A DNA stretch of 64,000 nt from Desulfobacterales bacterium (GTDB taxonomy: Bacteria; Desulfobacterota; Desulfobacteria; Desulfobacterales; Desulfobacteraceae), in NCBI GenBank assembly GCA_023143455.1, contig JAGLHT010000009.1, forward strand, positions 1 through 64,000, in the 5' to 3' direction. Position 1 is the first letter of the stretch. Every line of letters begins with the position of its first letter. The position numbers and the translations under genes are program-made. Under the pieces are notes generated by a model. That model was not told the DNA's origin. It did no database searches and saw only the letters and a list, made by a program, of their open reading frames with translations. Positions 43,510 to 53,043 of this stretch are shown one piece after another.

Positions 43510-46429
43510 AAAATTTATAACTGACTTGCACATTCATTCTAAGTTCTCAAGAGCCACAGCAAAGAACCTTGATCTTGAACATATTTATATGGCTGCTATG
43601 ATTAAAGGAGTGAGTGTAGTTGGAACTGGTGATTTTACATATCCTGCCTGGATAGCTGAAATAGAGGAAAAGCTTGAACCTGCAGAACCAGGATTTTTTA
43701 AGCTAAAGCATGAGCTTAAGAAAAGGCTTGATAAAGAAGTGCCAAAAACTTGCCACAATAAAGTCAGATTTATTCTTCAAACTGAAATCAGCAGCATTTA
43801 TAAAAAAAATGATCGGGTTAGAAAAAATCATAATCTGATTTTCTTTCCTGAAATTGAAATTGTAAAAAAATTTAATTCAATACTTGATAAAATCGGTAAT
43901 ATAAGGTCTGATGGACGTCCTATCCTTGGGCTTGATGCTGAAAACCTTCTTGAACTCATGCTTTCTGTTGATGATAGGGGAATTTTTATCCCGGCTCATA
44001 TCTGGACTCCCTGGTTCTCAATGTTTGGTTCAAAATCCGGATTTGATACCATTGAGGAGTGCTTTGGATCATTAAGCAAACATATTTTTGCTGTAGAAAC
44101 AGGTCTTTCTTCTGATCTTCCCATGAACTTTCGTGTGCAAAATCTTGACAATTTAAGTCTTATTTCAAACTCAGACGCCCATTCTCCACGCTTTATAGGC
44201 AGGAATGCTTCTATTTTTAATACTGATTTTTCATATTTTGGTATCAGAGAAGCGCTCATAAAAAAAGATATTACAAAGTATCTTGGCACAATTGACATGT
44301 ACCCGGAGCTAGGTAAATACCACTATGACGGTCATAGAAACTGCAATGTCTGTTTTAATCCTGTTCAAACCCTTGAATTTGACGGAATCTGTCCGGAATG
44401 CAGCAAACCATTAACCCTTGGAGTTTTAAACCGAGTCCAAAAACTTGCAGACAGACCAGAAGGTTTTATCCCTGAAAATAGGCATGGGTACCAAAGCATT
44501 GTACCTCTTGCTGATATTCTTTCTGAAATTTTTAAGGTGGGACCCAATACAAAAAAAGTTAATGCTAACTTTAATAAAGCTATTGAACAGATCGGTCCTG
44601 AGCTTGAGATTCTTCTTAATAAGAGCATTAAAGAGATTGAAAAAGCAAAGATTCCTTTGCTTGCCAAAGCTATTGAAAAAATGCGGCAAGGGGAAATTAC
44701 AATCTCTCCCGGATTTGACGGTGAATTTGGAAAAGTAAAAATATTTAAGAGCGAAAACCTCTCTCTTTTTGGTACAAAAAAGACTGCCAAGAAAAAAGAA
44801 AAACAATCAAAAACAATATCAACAATGCCCACATTCACTAAAGCTATAAGCAAGCCTGATCAAAAACAACAAGTTCAGGAAAAAGGGTTAAATAAAGAAC
44901 AGAAAAAAATTGTTCTGACAGAAAGACTCCCCCTTATTGTTGAAGCAGGTCCTGGAACCGGGAAAACAAGAACACTAACTGAAAAAATAGCCCACCTTAT
45001 TACAGAAAAAAAAGTTGAGCCCGGTTCAATCCTTGCCCTTACATTCACAAATAAGGCTGCAAATGAAATGAAGCAAAGAATCTCTAAAATGATTCTATGC
45101 AAAAAATCAAAAACTCTTTCTGTCTCTACTGCAACTTTTCATTCTTTTTGCCTGATGATTTTAAAAGAATTTACATCTTTTGATTTTGCAATTGCTGACA
45201 ATGATACAAGGGGAGGTCTGATCAAAAATGCATGCACAAGCAAAAAAATTAAACCCGCTGATGCTGACCTGATAATTCAAAAAGAAAAACAGAATTTACA
45301 AACTTTTAAAAATCATGGAAATAAAACCATACAAAATATATGGCAGAAATATGAAAGCCTCTTATTAGCAAATAATCTTGTTGATTTTGAAGATTTGATC
45401 TTAATGACTGTAAAATTGTTACAAAAAAATAACGATCTTCTTTTAAAATTACAAAAAAGATTTATCCATATTTTTATTGACGAATATCAGGATATTAACA
45501 AGGCACAATATGTTTTAATAAAACTTATTGCAGGAAATGGGACAAACCTTATGGTAATTGGCGATCCTGACCAATCGATTTATGGGTTTCGAGGCTCTGA
45601 TAATAAATATTTTAAACAATTTACAGATGATTTTCCCGATAGTAAAAAAATTATATTAAATAAAAATTACAGGTCAACCCAGACAATTTTGGATGCATCT
45701 TTTCAGTTGATTGCCAGCCAGGATGTGACAAATTCAAAAAAGAAAATTTTTTCTGATATTACCGGACAAAAAGAAAAAATCATTATTGTGGAAACTGCTA
45801 GCGAAAAAGCTGAAGCTGTTGCAGTAGGTAAGATGATTGAAGAACTTATCGGAGGCACTTCTTTTTTGTCAATAGACGCACTAAACGTAAAAACGGCAAA
45901 AGAATATTCCTTTGCTGATTTTGCAATTCTCTTCCGTACAAAAAAACAGGCCTTGGTTTTTGAAGAAATTTTTGAAAAAGCAAATATTCCCTTCCAAAGC
46001 CCAAATAAAGAAAAAACCAAAGCCCAAAACAAGGATAAAAACCAAAGTGAGCTTTGGAACCATGAGCAGGATTTCCTTGAATTTGAAGCCGAGAAGATTT
46101 CTCTTATGAGCATCCACGCATCTAAAGGACTTGAATTCCCGGTTGTGTTTGTAGTTGGATGTGAAGAGACTTTTATTCCTTTTTCAAAGAACGGAAAAAC
46201 AATAGACAATATTGAAGAAGAAAAACGCCTTTTCTATGTTGCCATGACCAGAGCTAAAGACATTCTCTGTCTCACCCATGCAAAAAAAAGAATGATTTTT
46301 GGCAAAACCTGTGCTAGAGAAAAGTCAAATTTTTTATCCAGTATTGAAGAAAATCTTAAACAGTATCAAAATAGTGACTTTAAAAAAAAGATAAAAAATA
46401 TAATAGCAAAACAATTGGAACTATTTTAA
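43502..46429 (+). CDS. Endonuclease Q/PHP-like nuclease fused to UvrD-type helicase
   Basis: 975 residues in two halves. Residues 1-400 match the EndoQ family of PHP-like nucleases: metal site DLHIHSKFSRAT (8-19), GTGDFTYP, TEISSIY, SNSDAHSP and a four-Cys zinc site (C281, C284, C297, C300). EndoQ enzymes nick DNA 5' of deaminated bases. After a Lys/Gln-rich linker (about 425-465) comes a superfamily 1 helicase: Walker A GPGTGKT (483-489), DEYQDIN, GDPDQSIYGFRGSD, LNKNYRST, MSIHASKGLEFPVVFV and FYVAMTRAKD. The helicase is compact, about 510 residues against about 720 for UvrD. The TTG at 43502, with GGAG six bases before it, begins the protein where EndoQ homologues begin and overlaps csaA. 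Probably a self-contained excision-repair machine. Confidence 0.85.
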   Translation: MPEKFITDLHIHSKFSRATAKNLDLEHIYMAAMIKGVSVVGTGDFTYPAWIAEIEEKLEPAEPGFFKLKHELKKRLDKEVPKTCHNKVRFILQTEISSIYKKNDRVRKNHNLIFFPEIEIVKKFNSILDKIGNIRSDGRPILGLDAENLLELMLSVDDRGIFIPAHIWTPWFSMFGSKSGFDTIEECFGSLSKHIFAVETGLSSDLPMNFRVQNLDNLSLISNSDAHSPRFIGRNASIFNTDFSYFGIREALIKKDITKYLGTIDMYPELGKYHYDGHRNCNVCFNPVQTLEFDGICPECSKPLTLGVLNRVQKLADRPEGFIPENRHGYQSIVPLADILSEIFKVGPNTKKVNANFNKAIEQIGPELEILLNKSIKEIEKAKIPLLAKAIEKMRQGEITISPGFDGEFGKVKIFKSENLSLFGTKKTAKKKEKQSKTISTMPTFTKAISKPDQKQQVQEKGLNKEQKKIVLTERLPLIVEAGPGTGKTRTLTEKIAHLITEKKVEPGSILALTFTNKAANEMKQRISKMILCKKSKTLSVSTATFHSFCLMILKEFTSFDFAIADNDTRGGLIKNACTSKKIKPADADLIIQKEKQNLQTFKNHGNKTIQNIWQKYESLLLANNLVDFEDLILMTVKLLQKNNDLLLKLQKRFIHIFIDEYQDINKAQYVLIKLIAGNGTNLMVIGDPDQSIYGFRGSDNKYFKQFTDDFPDSKKIILNKNYRSTQTILDASFQLIASQDVTNSKKKIFSDITGQKEKIIIVETASEKAEAVAVGKMIEELIGGTSFLSIDALNVKTAKEYSFADFAILFRTKKQALVFEEIFEKANIPFQSPNKEKTKAQNKDKNQSELWNHEQDFLEFEAEKISLMSIHASKGLEFPVVFVVGCEETFIPFSKNGKTIDNIEEEKRLFYVAMTRAKDILCLTHAKKRMIFGKTCAREKSNFLSSIEENLKQYQNSDFKKKIKNIIAKQLELF

Positions 46430-46526
46430 TATATGATTTTCTTAATGAACAACTTGTTATCTAAATCAACAAATGCTATTCATAAAATAATTTCAATTTA
46501 AATAACTTTAGAGAGGAAACATATGA

Positions 46527-47318
46527 ATGCAAACAGCAATTACAACAAGTAAGCTTATTAAAATGAAGGAAAACGGAGAAAAAATAACTGCCCTGACAGC
46601 GTATGACTATTTATTTGCGCAAATGGTTGATCAGGCCGGAATTGAAATCATTCTTGTTGGGGATTCCCTTGGAATGGTTTTTCAGGGAAAAGCTACTACC
46701 CTGCCTGTAACAATGGATGAAAGTATTTACCATACTGAAATAGTTGCAAGAGCGTGCGAACGTGCCATGGTCATAGGTGATATGCCCTTTATGTCTTATC
46801 AGGGTTCAATTGATGAAGCTTTAAAAAATGCCGGAAGATTTTTAAAAGAAGCAGGAGCTGCTGCTGTAAAGCTTGAAGGTGGTGCTGATGTTTCAAATAT
46901 TATCGAAAAGATAGTAAAGACAGGAATTCCGGTTCAGGCTCATATTGGATTGACACCCCAGTCAGTACACCAGATGGGAGGATTTAAAGTTCAGCGTGAT
47001 GAAGAAAGACTTTTAGATGATGCAAAAAGAGTTCAGGATGCTGGTGCTTTTTCTGTTGTTTTAGAAGGTATTCCATCTGAGATTTCTGCAAAAATAACAG
47101 CCCTGCTTACCATACCAACAATTGGCATTGGAGCTGGCCTTGAATGTGATGGGCAGATACTTGTACTTCCTGATATGCTTGGAATCAACAACAAAAAAGT
47201 TCCTAAATTTGTAAAAAAATATGCTGATGTTTACACTGAGGTTGTTAATGGACTTGAATCTTTTGCAAAAGAAGTAAAAAACAAATCTTTTCCGTCAAAA
47301 GAATATGAGTATAAATAA
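46527..47318 (+). CDS. panB: 3-methyl-2-oxobutanoate hydroxymethyltransferase
   Basis: 263 residues, full length. First step of pantothenate synthesis: transfers a hydroxymethyl group from methylene-tetrahydrofolate to ketoisovalerate. Seen are [31 protein letters not shown], and KLEGGADV with the metal-binding acidic residues. AGGA lies nine bases before the ATG. It is followed after two bases by a DUF2520 oxidoreductase. Confidence 0.94.
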   Translation: MQTAITTSKLIKMKENGEKITALTAYDYLFAQMVDQAGIEIILVGDSLGMVFQGKATTLPVTMDESIYHTEIVARACERAMVIGDMPFMSYQGSIDEALKNAGRFLKEAGAAAVKLEGGADVSNIIEKIVKTGIPVQAHIGLTPQSVHQMGGFKVQRDEERLLDDAKRVQDAGAFSVVLEGIPSEISAKITALLTIPTIGIGAGLECDGQILVLPDMLGINNKKVPKFVKKYADVYTEVVNGLESFAKEVKNKSFPSKEYEYK

Positions 47319-47320
47319 AA

Positions 47321-48205
47321 ATGAAGTTTTCCATAGTCGGATGTGGCAGAACCGGGACAAACCTTGCTGTTTATCTTACAAAAGCAGGATTTATCCCCTC
47401 AGGTTTTTTCAGTAAAACAAGATCTTCTGCAGAAAAAGCCCACCATGCAGTCAATAATGTCGGTCAAATTTTTGATACAGCTGAGCATGCATGCCAAAAC
47501 AGCGACATTCTTTTTATTACCACGCCCGATGATGCCATTGAGAATGTTTGTTCTTATATTGCATCAAAAAATGGTTTTAAACACCCCATGTCTGTTTTCC
47601 ATTTAAGTGGTGCTCTATCATCTAAAATTCTTAACTCAGCACAAAAATCAGGTGCAATCAAATCAGACATAAATATTGGCTCAATCCACCCTCTCCAGAG
47701 CTTCACGCCATATGAGAAAGAACAAAAATCACCATTTTCAGGAATTAATATTTCTGTAGAGGGTAGTGAAGGTGCTGTCAAAATTGGAAAAAAAATAGTA
47801 ACAGCATTAAAAGCAAATTATTTTACTATCCCAACTGATGCAAAAATGCTTTACCATGCCGCAGCTGTTGTTGCATCGAATTTTCTTGTAACCCTTGAAG
47901 ACTTTGCTATAAATCTTTTACAAAAGGCAGATCTTTCCGAAGAAAAGGCCTATGAAATACTTGAACCTTTAATCATGGGGACTTTAAACAATATTAAAAA
48001 CAAAGGATCTGTTCATGCCCTTACTGGTCCAGTGGCAAGGGGTGATTCAGATATAGTTTCAAGCCATATAAATGCCATTGAAAAAGACATGCCTGATTTT
48101 TCTTTACTTTATAAAGTAATGGGGAAATATACTCTTAATATTGCCAAACAAAGAAAAGAAATCTCTTCTGAGCAGATCAGCAAACTTTCCAAACTTTTTA
48201 ATTAA
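47321..48205 (+). CDS. Rossmann-fold DUF2520 oxidoreductase, possible ketopantoate reductase
   Basis: 294 residues: an N-terminal NADP-binding Rossmann domain (FSIVGCGRTGTNLAVYLTKA) and a C-terminal helical DUF2520 domain (YHAAAVVASNFLVTLEDFA, TGPVARGDSDIVSSH). It lies two bases after panB. The next step after PanB is reduction of ketopantoate, and proteins of this general type have been proposed to replace PanE; I recall Francisella PanG as such a case. The family assignment is firm, the reaction is inference from position. Confidence 0.8.
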   Translation: MKFSIVGCGRTGTNLAVYLTKAGFIPSGFFSKTRSSAEKAHHAVNNVGQIFDTAEHACQNSDILFITTPDDAIENVCSYIASKNGFKHPMSVFHLSGALSSKILNSAQKSGAIKSDINIGSIHPLQSFTPYEKEQKSPFSGINISVEGSEGAVKIGKKIVTALKANYFTIPTDAKMLYHAAAVVASNFLVTLEDFAINLLQKADLSEEKAYEILEPLIMGTLNNIKNKGSVHALTGPVARGDSDIVSSHINAIEKDMPDFSLLYKVMGKYTLNIAKQRKEISSEQISKLSKLFN

Positions 48206-48207
48206 AA

Positions 48208-49300
48208 TTAATCTAAAAGCAGGAATCCTTCAATAAACTGGTCAATATCACCGTCCAGCACTCTGTCTACATCACCAATTTCAATATTTGTTCTATGATC
48301 TTTTATCAACCGGTAAGGATGGAGAACATAAGATCTAATCTGACTTCCCCAAGCAATATCATCCTTACCATCATGCAAGTCCTGCATTTTTTTATCATGC
48401 TTATCTTTTTCAATCTGATATAGCCTTGACTTAAGAACTTTCATGGCAATCTCTTTATTTCTGTGCTGGGAAGGCTCTTGCTGACATTGGGCGACCACAC
48501 CTGTGGGAATGTGTGTTATTCTTACAGCACTGCTTGTCTTGTTTACGTGCTGACCTCCGGCTCCACTTGCTCTGTAAACATCAATTCTCAAATCGGATTC
48601 ATCAATATCTATTGTGATTTCATCTTTAATCTCAGGGTAGACAAAAACCGACGCAAAGGAGGTATGCCTTTTTCCTCCTGCGTTATAAGGTGAAATTCTG
48701 ACAAGACGATGCACTCCGGACTCAACCTTTAAAAATCCATAACAATTGTTTCCGGCGACTCTGAAAGTAACGCCTTTAATACCCGCCTCATCGCCTGGCT
48801 GGTAATCTATTATTTGAAAGCCAAACTCTCTTTTATCAACCCATCTAGAATACATTCTGAATAACATCTCAGCCCAATCTTGAGAATCTGTACCGCCAGC
48901 ACCAGCATTTATAGAAACAAGTGCATTTTTAGAATCATCTTGACCATCTAGTGTGATATTAATAGAGAATTGCTTGATTTTTTTTGTAAGGGAAATTATC
49001 TGTTTCCCTGCTTCTGTTAAAGATTCCTCATCCGATTCTTCATGGGCAAGCTCAAGGAGAATATCAGTCTCTTCCACTTCTTTAAAAAGAATTTCACATT
49101 CATCAATAAGTTCGGAAATTCTTGTTCTCTCTTTTAAGAATTGAGTGGCTTTATCCTGATCATCCCAGAAATCTTTTTTTGCTATAAAATGCTCAAGTTC
49201 TTTTAATCGTTTTTCTTTTGCAGGAAGGTCAAAGGTACTCCTTGAGTTTGTCAATTTTTATATAAAAATCATCTATTTTTTGTTTTTGTTCTGAAGACAT
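48208..49300 (-). CDS. prfB: Peptide chain release factor 2, made by programmed +1 frameshift
   Basis: Release factor for UGA/UAA stops. The catalytic GGQ is in SGAGGQHVNKTSSAVRIT. Translation begins at the ATG at 49300 and runs 23 codons (MSSEQKQKIDDF...KEYL) to an in-frame TGA at 49231-49229. The context is the classic shift site: an AAGGAG sequence (49238-49243), then CTTTGAC (49234-49228). A +1 slip continues as LPAKEKRLKELEHF to the end, 363 residues in all. Low RF2 promotes the slip, so the protein controls its own synthesis. The stop-recognition motif reads SPY where E. coli has SPF. Confidence 0.95.
49228..49243 (-). promoter_or_regulatory. prfB programmed frameshift site
   Basis: AAGGAG, three bases (TAC), then CTTTGAC on the minus strand, matching the Shine-Dalgarno-like stimulator and CUU-UGA-C slippery stop of bacterial prfB. 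Confidence 0.93.
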
Positions 49301-49326
49301 GTTCAAGTTTCTCCCTATACATTAAT

Positions 49327-50904
49327 CTAAAACTTTTTTTCAAGCTTTGGAATCAATATTCTATTTACCACAAAGCAGATAATAATTGCAATACTGCAAA
49401 AAATGGCAAAAACATCTCCAAAAATTGTATAAAAAGTTTTTATTTTTAATATTGGTAAATCATGAACAAGACTTGCCCCAACAAAAATCTCAGATTTTTC
49501 ACTAACTCTTCCGTTTGGATCCACAAAACCGCTTATACCAGTGTTTGCTGCTCTTGCAAGGCTTCTCCTGTTCTCAATAGCCCTGAATACTGCCGTAGAA
49601 AAATGTTGTTCCGCCGCTGAAGAATTCCCAAACCATGCATCATTGGTAATTGTTATTAAAATGTCTGCCCCTTTTTGAACAAAGTTTTTTGATAGTGCGG
49701 GAAAAATAATTTCATAACATATGAGTATGCCTGCATTGCCAGCACCAAACTGAAGAGGCTGAGTATCATATTCTCCCTGAGTGAAATCACCTGACTGAGC
49801 TGTTAGCTTACCTAAAAAAGAAAGGTATTTACCTAAAGGAACGTACTCACCAAAAGGCACAAGGTGGATCTTATCATATTTTCCTGTTTCAATACTGAAC
49901 CTATTTAACAGGTAAGCTCTGTTATAATATTCCATCTTAGTCTTTGATTTTTTAAAAGCAGGGCTGCCAATTAAAAAATTTGTTTTTGCCTTTCTAACGC
50001 AGACATCAACCTGGCCAGAAAGATCTTTTGCAAATCCATAATAAAACGGAAGAGCTGTCTCCGGCCATACAATAAGATCAGGATTTTCTTTGGAGACTTT
50101 TTCTGACAAAACAAAATATTTGTTTAATGTCTCGCTTACATACCTTTTATCCCATTTTACATCCTGCCGGATATTTCCCTGTATAACAGCTATTTTTGTA
50201 TTATCAGCTTTATCAATATACGTTTCAATTTTATTGTTTCTGGTTATGCCGTAAGAAAAAACTGCTATAAAAATAATCAGAATATAGAATCCGGACAATA
50301 GTATTTTTTTGTTATCTTTCTTTAAATTAATAACAATCATAGCTACTAATGCGTTTATTAGAATAATAAAAAATGATATGCCGTATACGCCTGTAATATC
50401 TGCTATCTGGATAAAATAATTATTCAAATACTGGCTATAACCTGTAATGCCCCATGGAAGACCCGAAAAAATGTAGGTGCGCAGATACTCAAGAGACACC
50501 CATAAGCTTGCTGCAAAAAATGGCATAAACAACGAATTATATTTAAAAAAACCAATTATTAAAGAAAAGAATGCAAAATAAAGAGCAAAATATAAACACA
50601 TTAATATTAATGCGGAACCTGCAATAATTATATTAAGCTTGCCATAGGTATGCATAGTAATCAGAAACCAGTATATCAGTATCAGGTAATGGGCAAACCC
50701 GGCGACCAGTCCTGCGAAAAACCTTTCTTTTTTCTCCATTTTTTCAATAGAAACAAGGAGAGGAACTAATCCAATAAATGCAATAGGATAAAAATTAACT
50801 CCGGGAAATGCAAGTGCTAACAAAAAACCACTCAGACATGCCGGAAAAAGGTACGCAGGAAAAAAACGAATTAAAACATTGTTATTAAAGTTAAAACTTT
50901 TCAT
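49327..50904 (-). CDS. lnt: Apolipoprotein N-acyltransferase
   Basis: 525 residues. Inner-membrane enzyme adding the third acyl chain to lipoproteins. Several N-terminal transmembrane helices (about residues 12-215) precede a nitrilase-like periplasmic domain with the Glu-Lys-Cys triad: the Glu in LIVWPETALPF, the Lys in the region HLVPFGEYVPLGKY/TGKYDKI, and Cys in AGILICYEIIFP. A C-terminal helix closes it. The several lipoproteins encoded in this window are among its substrates. Confidence 0.92.
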   Translation of the reverse strand: MKSFNFNNNVLIRFFPAYLFPACLSGFLLALAFPGVNFYPIAFIGLVPLLVSIEKMEKKERFFAGLVAGFAHYLILIYWFLITMHTYGKLNIIIAGSALILMCLYFALYFAFFSLIIGFFKYNSLFMPFFAASLWVSLEYLRTYIFSGLPWGITGYSQYLNNYFIQIADITGVYGISFFIILINALVAMIVINLKKDNKKILLSGFYILIIFIAVFSYGITRNNKIETYIDKADNTKIAVIQGNIRQDVKWDKRYVSETLNKYFVLSEKVSKENPDLIVWPETALPFYYGFAKDLSGQVDVCVRKAKTNFLIGSPAFKKSKTKMEYYNRAYLLNRFSIETGKYDKIHLVPFGEYVPLGKYLSFLGKLTAQSGDFTQGEYDTQPLQFGAGNAGILICYEIIFPALSKNFVQKGADILITITNDAWFGNSSAAEQHFSTAVFRAIENRRSLARAANTGISGFVDPNGRVSEKSEIFVGASLVHDLPILKIKTFYTIFGDVFAIFCSIAIIICFVVNRILIPKLEKKF

Positions 50905-51019
50905 CTATAGTTAATCATACCTTACTTCAGGTTTACCATCATGATGGTTATCATACTATCTTTAAAATAATTGTGCTGAAAAAGGAATTAACAAAAAAAG
51001 GAGGGTATGTCAAATCTAT

Positions 51020-51385
51020 CTAAATTTCATTTCTTGCAGCATGTATTCTTTCTGCCATTTCATCAGTTAGTAAAGGTTTTTTTAATATTGAAAATAATTT
51101 AGTTTCAAAAGCTGCTTCATCACTTATCAATGCAGGGTCACCCGTACAAATCATTATTTTTGCATTTTTATCTTTTTCACGAATTTTTTGCGAAAATTTA
51201 AGCCCATCCATCTCAGGCATCTGAAAATCAGCAATGATAACATCATATAGCCCTGGAGATTTTTCCACAGCTTCAAGAGCGGCACTTGGCGAATTGTAAG
51301 CTTCAACTTCAAACCCATATTTTTTATACATCAACTTACTGAAGAGGCTTGTTATATCAGGCTCATCGTCTAAAAAGAGTATCAT
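51020..51385 (-). CDS. Single-domain response regulator
   Basis: 121 residues, receiver only. D6-D7, phospho-acceptor D53 (IIADFQMPEMDG), the Thr in ICTGDP and the Lys-Pro after ILK are all kept, so it should be phosphorylatable. It has no output domain. AAGGA lies seven bases before the ATG. It is the last of three same-strand genes after a thioredoxin-like protein and another receiver; no kinase is adjacent. Confidence 0.88.
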   Translation of the reverse strand: MILFLDDEPDITSLFSKLMYKKYGFEVEAYNSPSAALEAVEKSPGLYDVIIADFQMPEMDGLKFSQKIREKDKNAKIMICTGDPALISDEAAFETKLFSILKKPLLTDEMAERIHAARNEI

Positions 51386-51521
51386 TTATTATTCCTTTTC
51401 GTCATACTAATCATTCCATAATAGAATTTATTCATCCTTGAATTAACGAAAAACAGAAATTAAATAAAATCAGTATAGAAGCTTCTATCCTGAAAAGTCA
51501 ATGAAAAATATAATGAACTTT

Positions 51522-52505
51522 TTAAATTCGTAACTTGATAGCTTCCAGGGAATCATTCGCTGCTTCTTGAAGATCTGTAGAGTCTATATTTTTAAGTTCT
51601 TTTTCAATTAAAACCATATCTTCGATCCTGCCTGCTTCACCCAGGGCGTAGAAAATATCCCCTTTCACATCAACCGAAACTGTATGAAATTTATCCCATA
51701 AAAGAGGGCATATTTTATTAGCAAGCTCAATATTTTTTTCAGCAAGTTCTTCAATTACAACTATTGCGCCTAGACGCACAGACCAAATTTCGTGGATTAC
51801 AAGTTTAATAAATTCAGGGAAAATCATATTTTTCACAAGCATCTGCTCTGTAAGCCATGATGCTTTCCCATCTTCAAGAATCCTTCTCAAATTTGAAGCT
51901 TTCAGAGTTGATGAATCACGATTTGCAAGAACGTCGGTTATCTCTTCCATGGTCACGCTGCCAGTCCACCTGAAATCATCATCCAAAACCAAACATGGTA
52001 CAGACATTATGGAATTCGCTGTAGCTTCTTCAGTAAAAATTGTTGGATCTATTATGTTCAACTCAATATTTTTACACTCATATGCCATATCTATCATATT
52101 TTCAACCAGGATCGGACAATGAGGACATTCTGGAGCTACAAACAATTTTAATTTTATGGGGATATCTATCTTTTTAAGATTTGTTTTTATTTTTTGAGAA
52201 AACTCTCTTTTTCTGGTATGGGTATTTTGGGACAAAGCTTTTAAAAATGGCTTGAGTTCGTTTGAAAGGGGAACAGCAGAATATCTTATGTTTTCAGTTA
52301 CTATTATCTCAGGAAGATGGTTCTCTTCTCTTTTTTCTTTTTTAATAGTAACATGTTGCGCTGATCGGGCAAAAAGGGTAAGAAAATTTTCAAGAATTTT
52401 ATCTTCTTTTGATCCTGACTCAATAAATTTGATATTTATATTTTCTTTTTGATTTGAATTGAAGGTTTCAACTAATTCTTTTTCTTCATCACTGAATGGG
52501 TGCAT
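51522..52505 (-). CDS. Thioredoxin/glutaredoxin-like protein with HEAT-like C-terminus
   Basis: 327 residues. Residues 1-105 look like a first thioredoxin fold without Cys. Residues 115-195 form a second one with the redox motif C127-P-H-C130 and a cis-Pro in IMSVPCLVLDD, as in protein disulfide oxidoreductases and the AhpF N-terminus. From about 205 on it is helical with HEAT-like repeats (LVIHEIWSVRLGAIVVIEEL, then VDVKGDIFYALGEAG). No signal peptide, so cytoplasmic. It lies nine bases after one receiver gene and before a second, suggesting a redox input to a signalling protein; the function is not known. Confidence 0.78.
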   Translation of the reverse strand: MHPFSDEEKELVETFNSNQKENINIKFIESGSKEDKILENFLTLFARSAQHVTIKKEKREENHLPEIIVTENIRYSAVPLSNELKPFLKALSQNTHTRKREFSQKIKTNLKKIDIPIKLKLFVAPECPHCPILVENMIDMAYECKNIELNIIDPTIFTEEATANSIMSVPCLVLDDDFRWTGSVTMEEITDVLANRDSSTLKASNLRRILEDGKASWLTEQMLVKNMIFPEFIKLVIHEIWSVRLGAIVVIEELAEKNIELANKICPLLWDKFHTVSVDVKGDIFYALGEAGRIEDMVLIEKELKNIDSTDLQEAANDSLEAIKLRI

Positions 52506-52514
52506 ATGCTTATT

Positions 52515-52919
52515 TTAATTTTCTTTTAAGAGGCCTACTCGTAAAAGTTTTATCTCCATTGATTCATTATTAAAAGGTTTAATAACATAATCATTACAAC
52601 CGCCTTCAATGGACAACCTCACAGTCTCTTTTTCAGATGTAGCAGTAACCATCAAAATTATAACCTGATTCTCTTTTGATATGGACTTTTCGCGTTCAAT
52701 CTTTCTAATTCTTTCTAAAACATTCAGGCCACTAATGTCAGGCATTGAAATATCAAGTGTTATAAGGTCAAATGAATCAGTTCCGTCGACAATATTAACA
52801 CTGAATTTCTCTATTGCTTCTTTTCCATTTTCAGCTTCGATGCATTTGCCATACTTACCCAGAATTTTAATCATTTTCTTTCTGCTGGCAACTTCATCAT
52901 CAACTACAAGTGCCTTCAT
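52515..52919 (-). CDS. Single-domain response regulator
   Basis: 134 residues. Receiver with D7-D8, phospho-acceptor D56 (LITLDISMPDISG), Thr in LMVTATSE and K in VIKPFNNES. GGAGG five bases before the ATG at 52919 decides the start over the longer frame from 52937. First gene of the receiver, thioredoxin-HEAT, receiver cluster. Confidence 0.88.
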   Translation of the reverse strand: MKALVVDDEVASRKKMIKILGKYGKCIEAENGKEAIEKFSVNIVDGTDSFDLITLDISMPDISGLNVLERIRKIEREKSISKENQVIILMVTATSEKETVRLSIEGGCNDYVIKPFNNESMEIKLLRVGLLKEN

Positions 52920-53043
52920 TTTATCCTCCATAAACAAAAAACAACTAAGATATTATATATAAAATAAAATTGTGTGCAAGTTAAAATTGTAATGTTTTAT
53001 ATTTTACCTTGCCTAATCTATTTATAAAATGCAAAAATTTATT

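Noticed and set aside
51475-51488. Palindrome ATAGAAGCTTCTAT between two genes
   Set aside because: Short AT-rich hairpin without T-tract; no evidence that it is a terminator or an operator.
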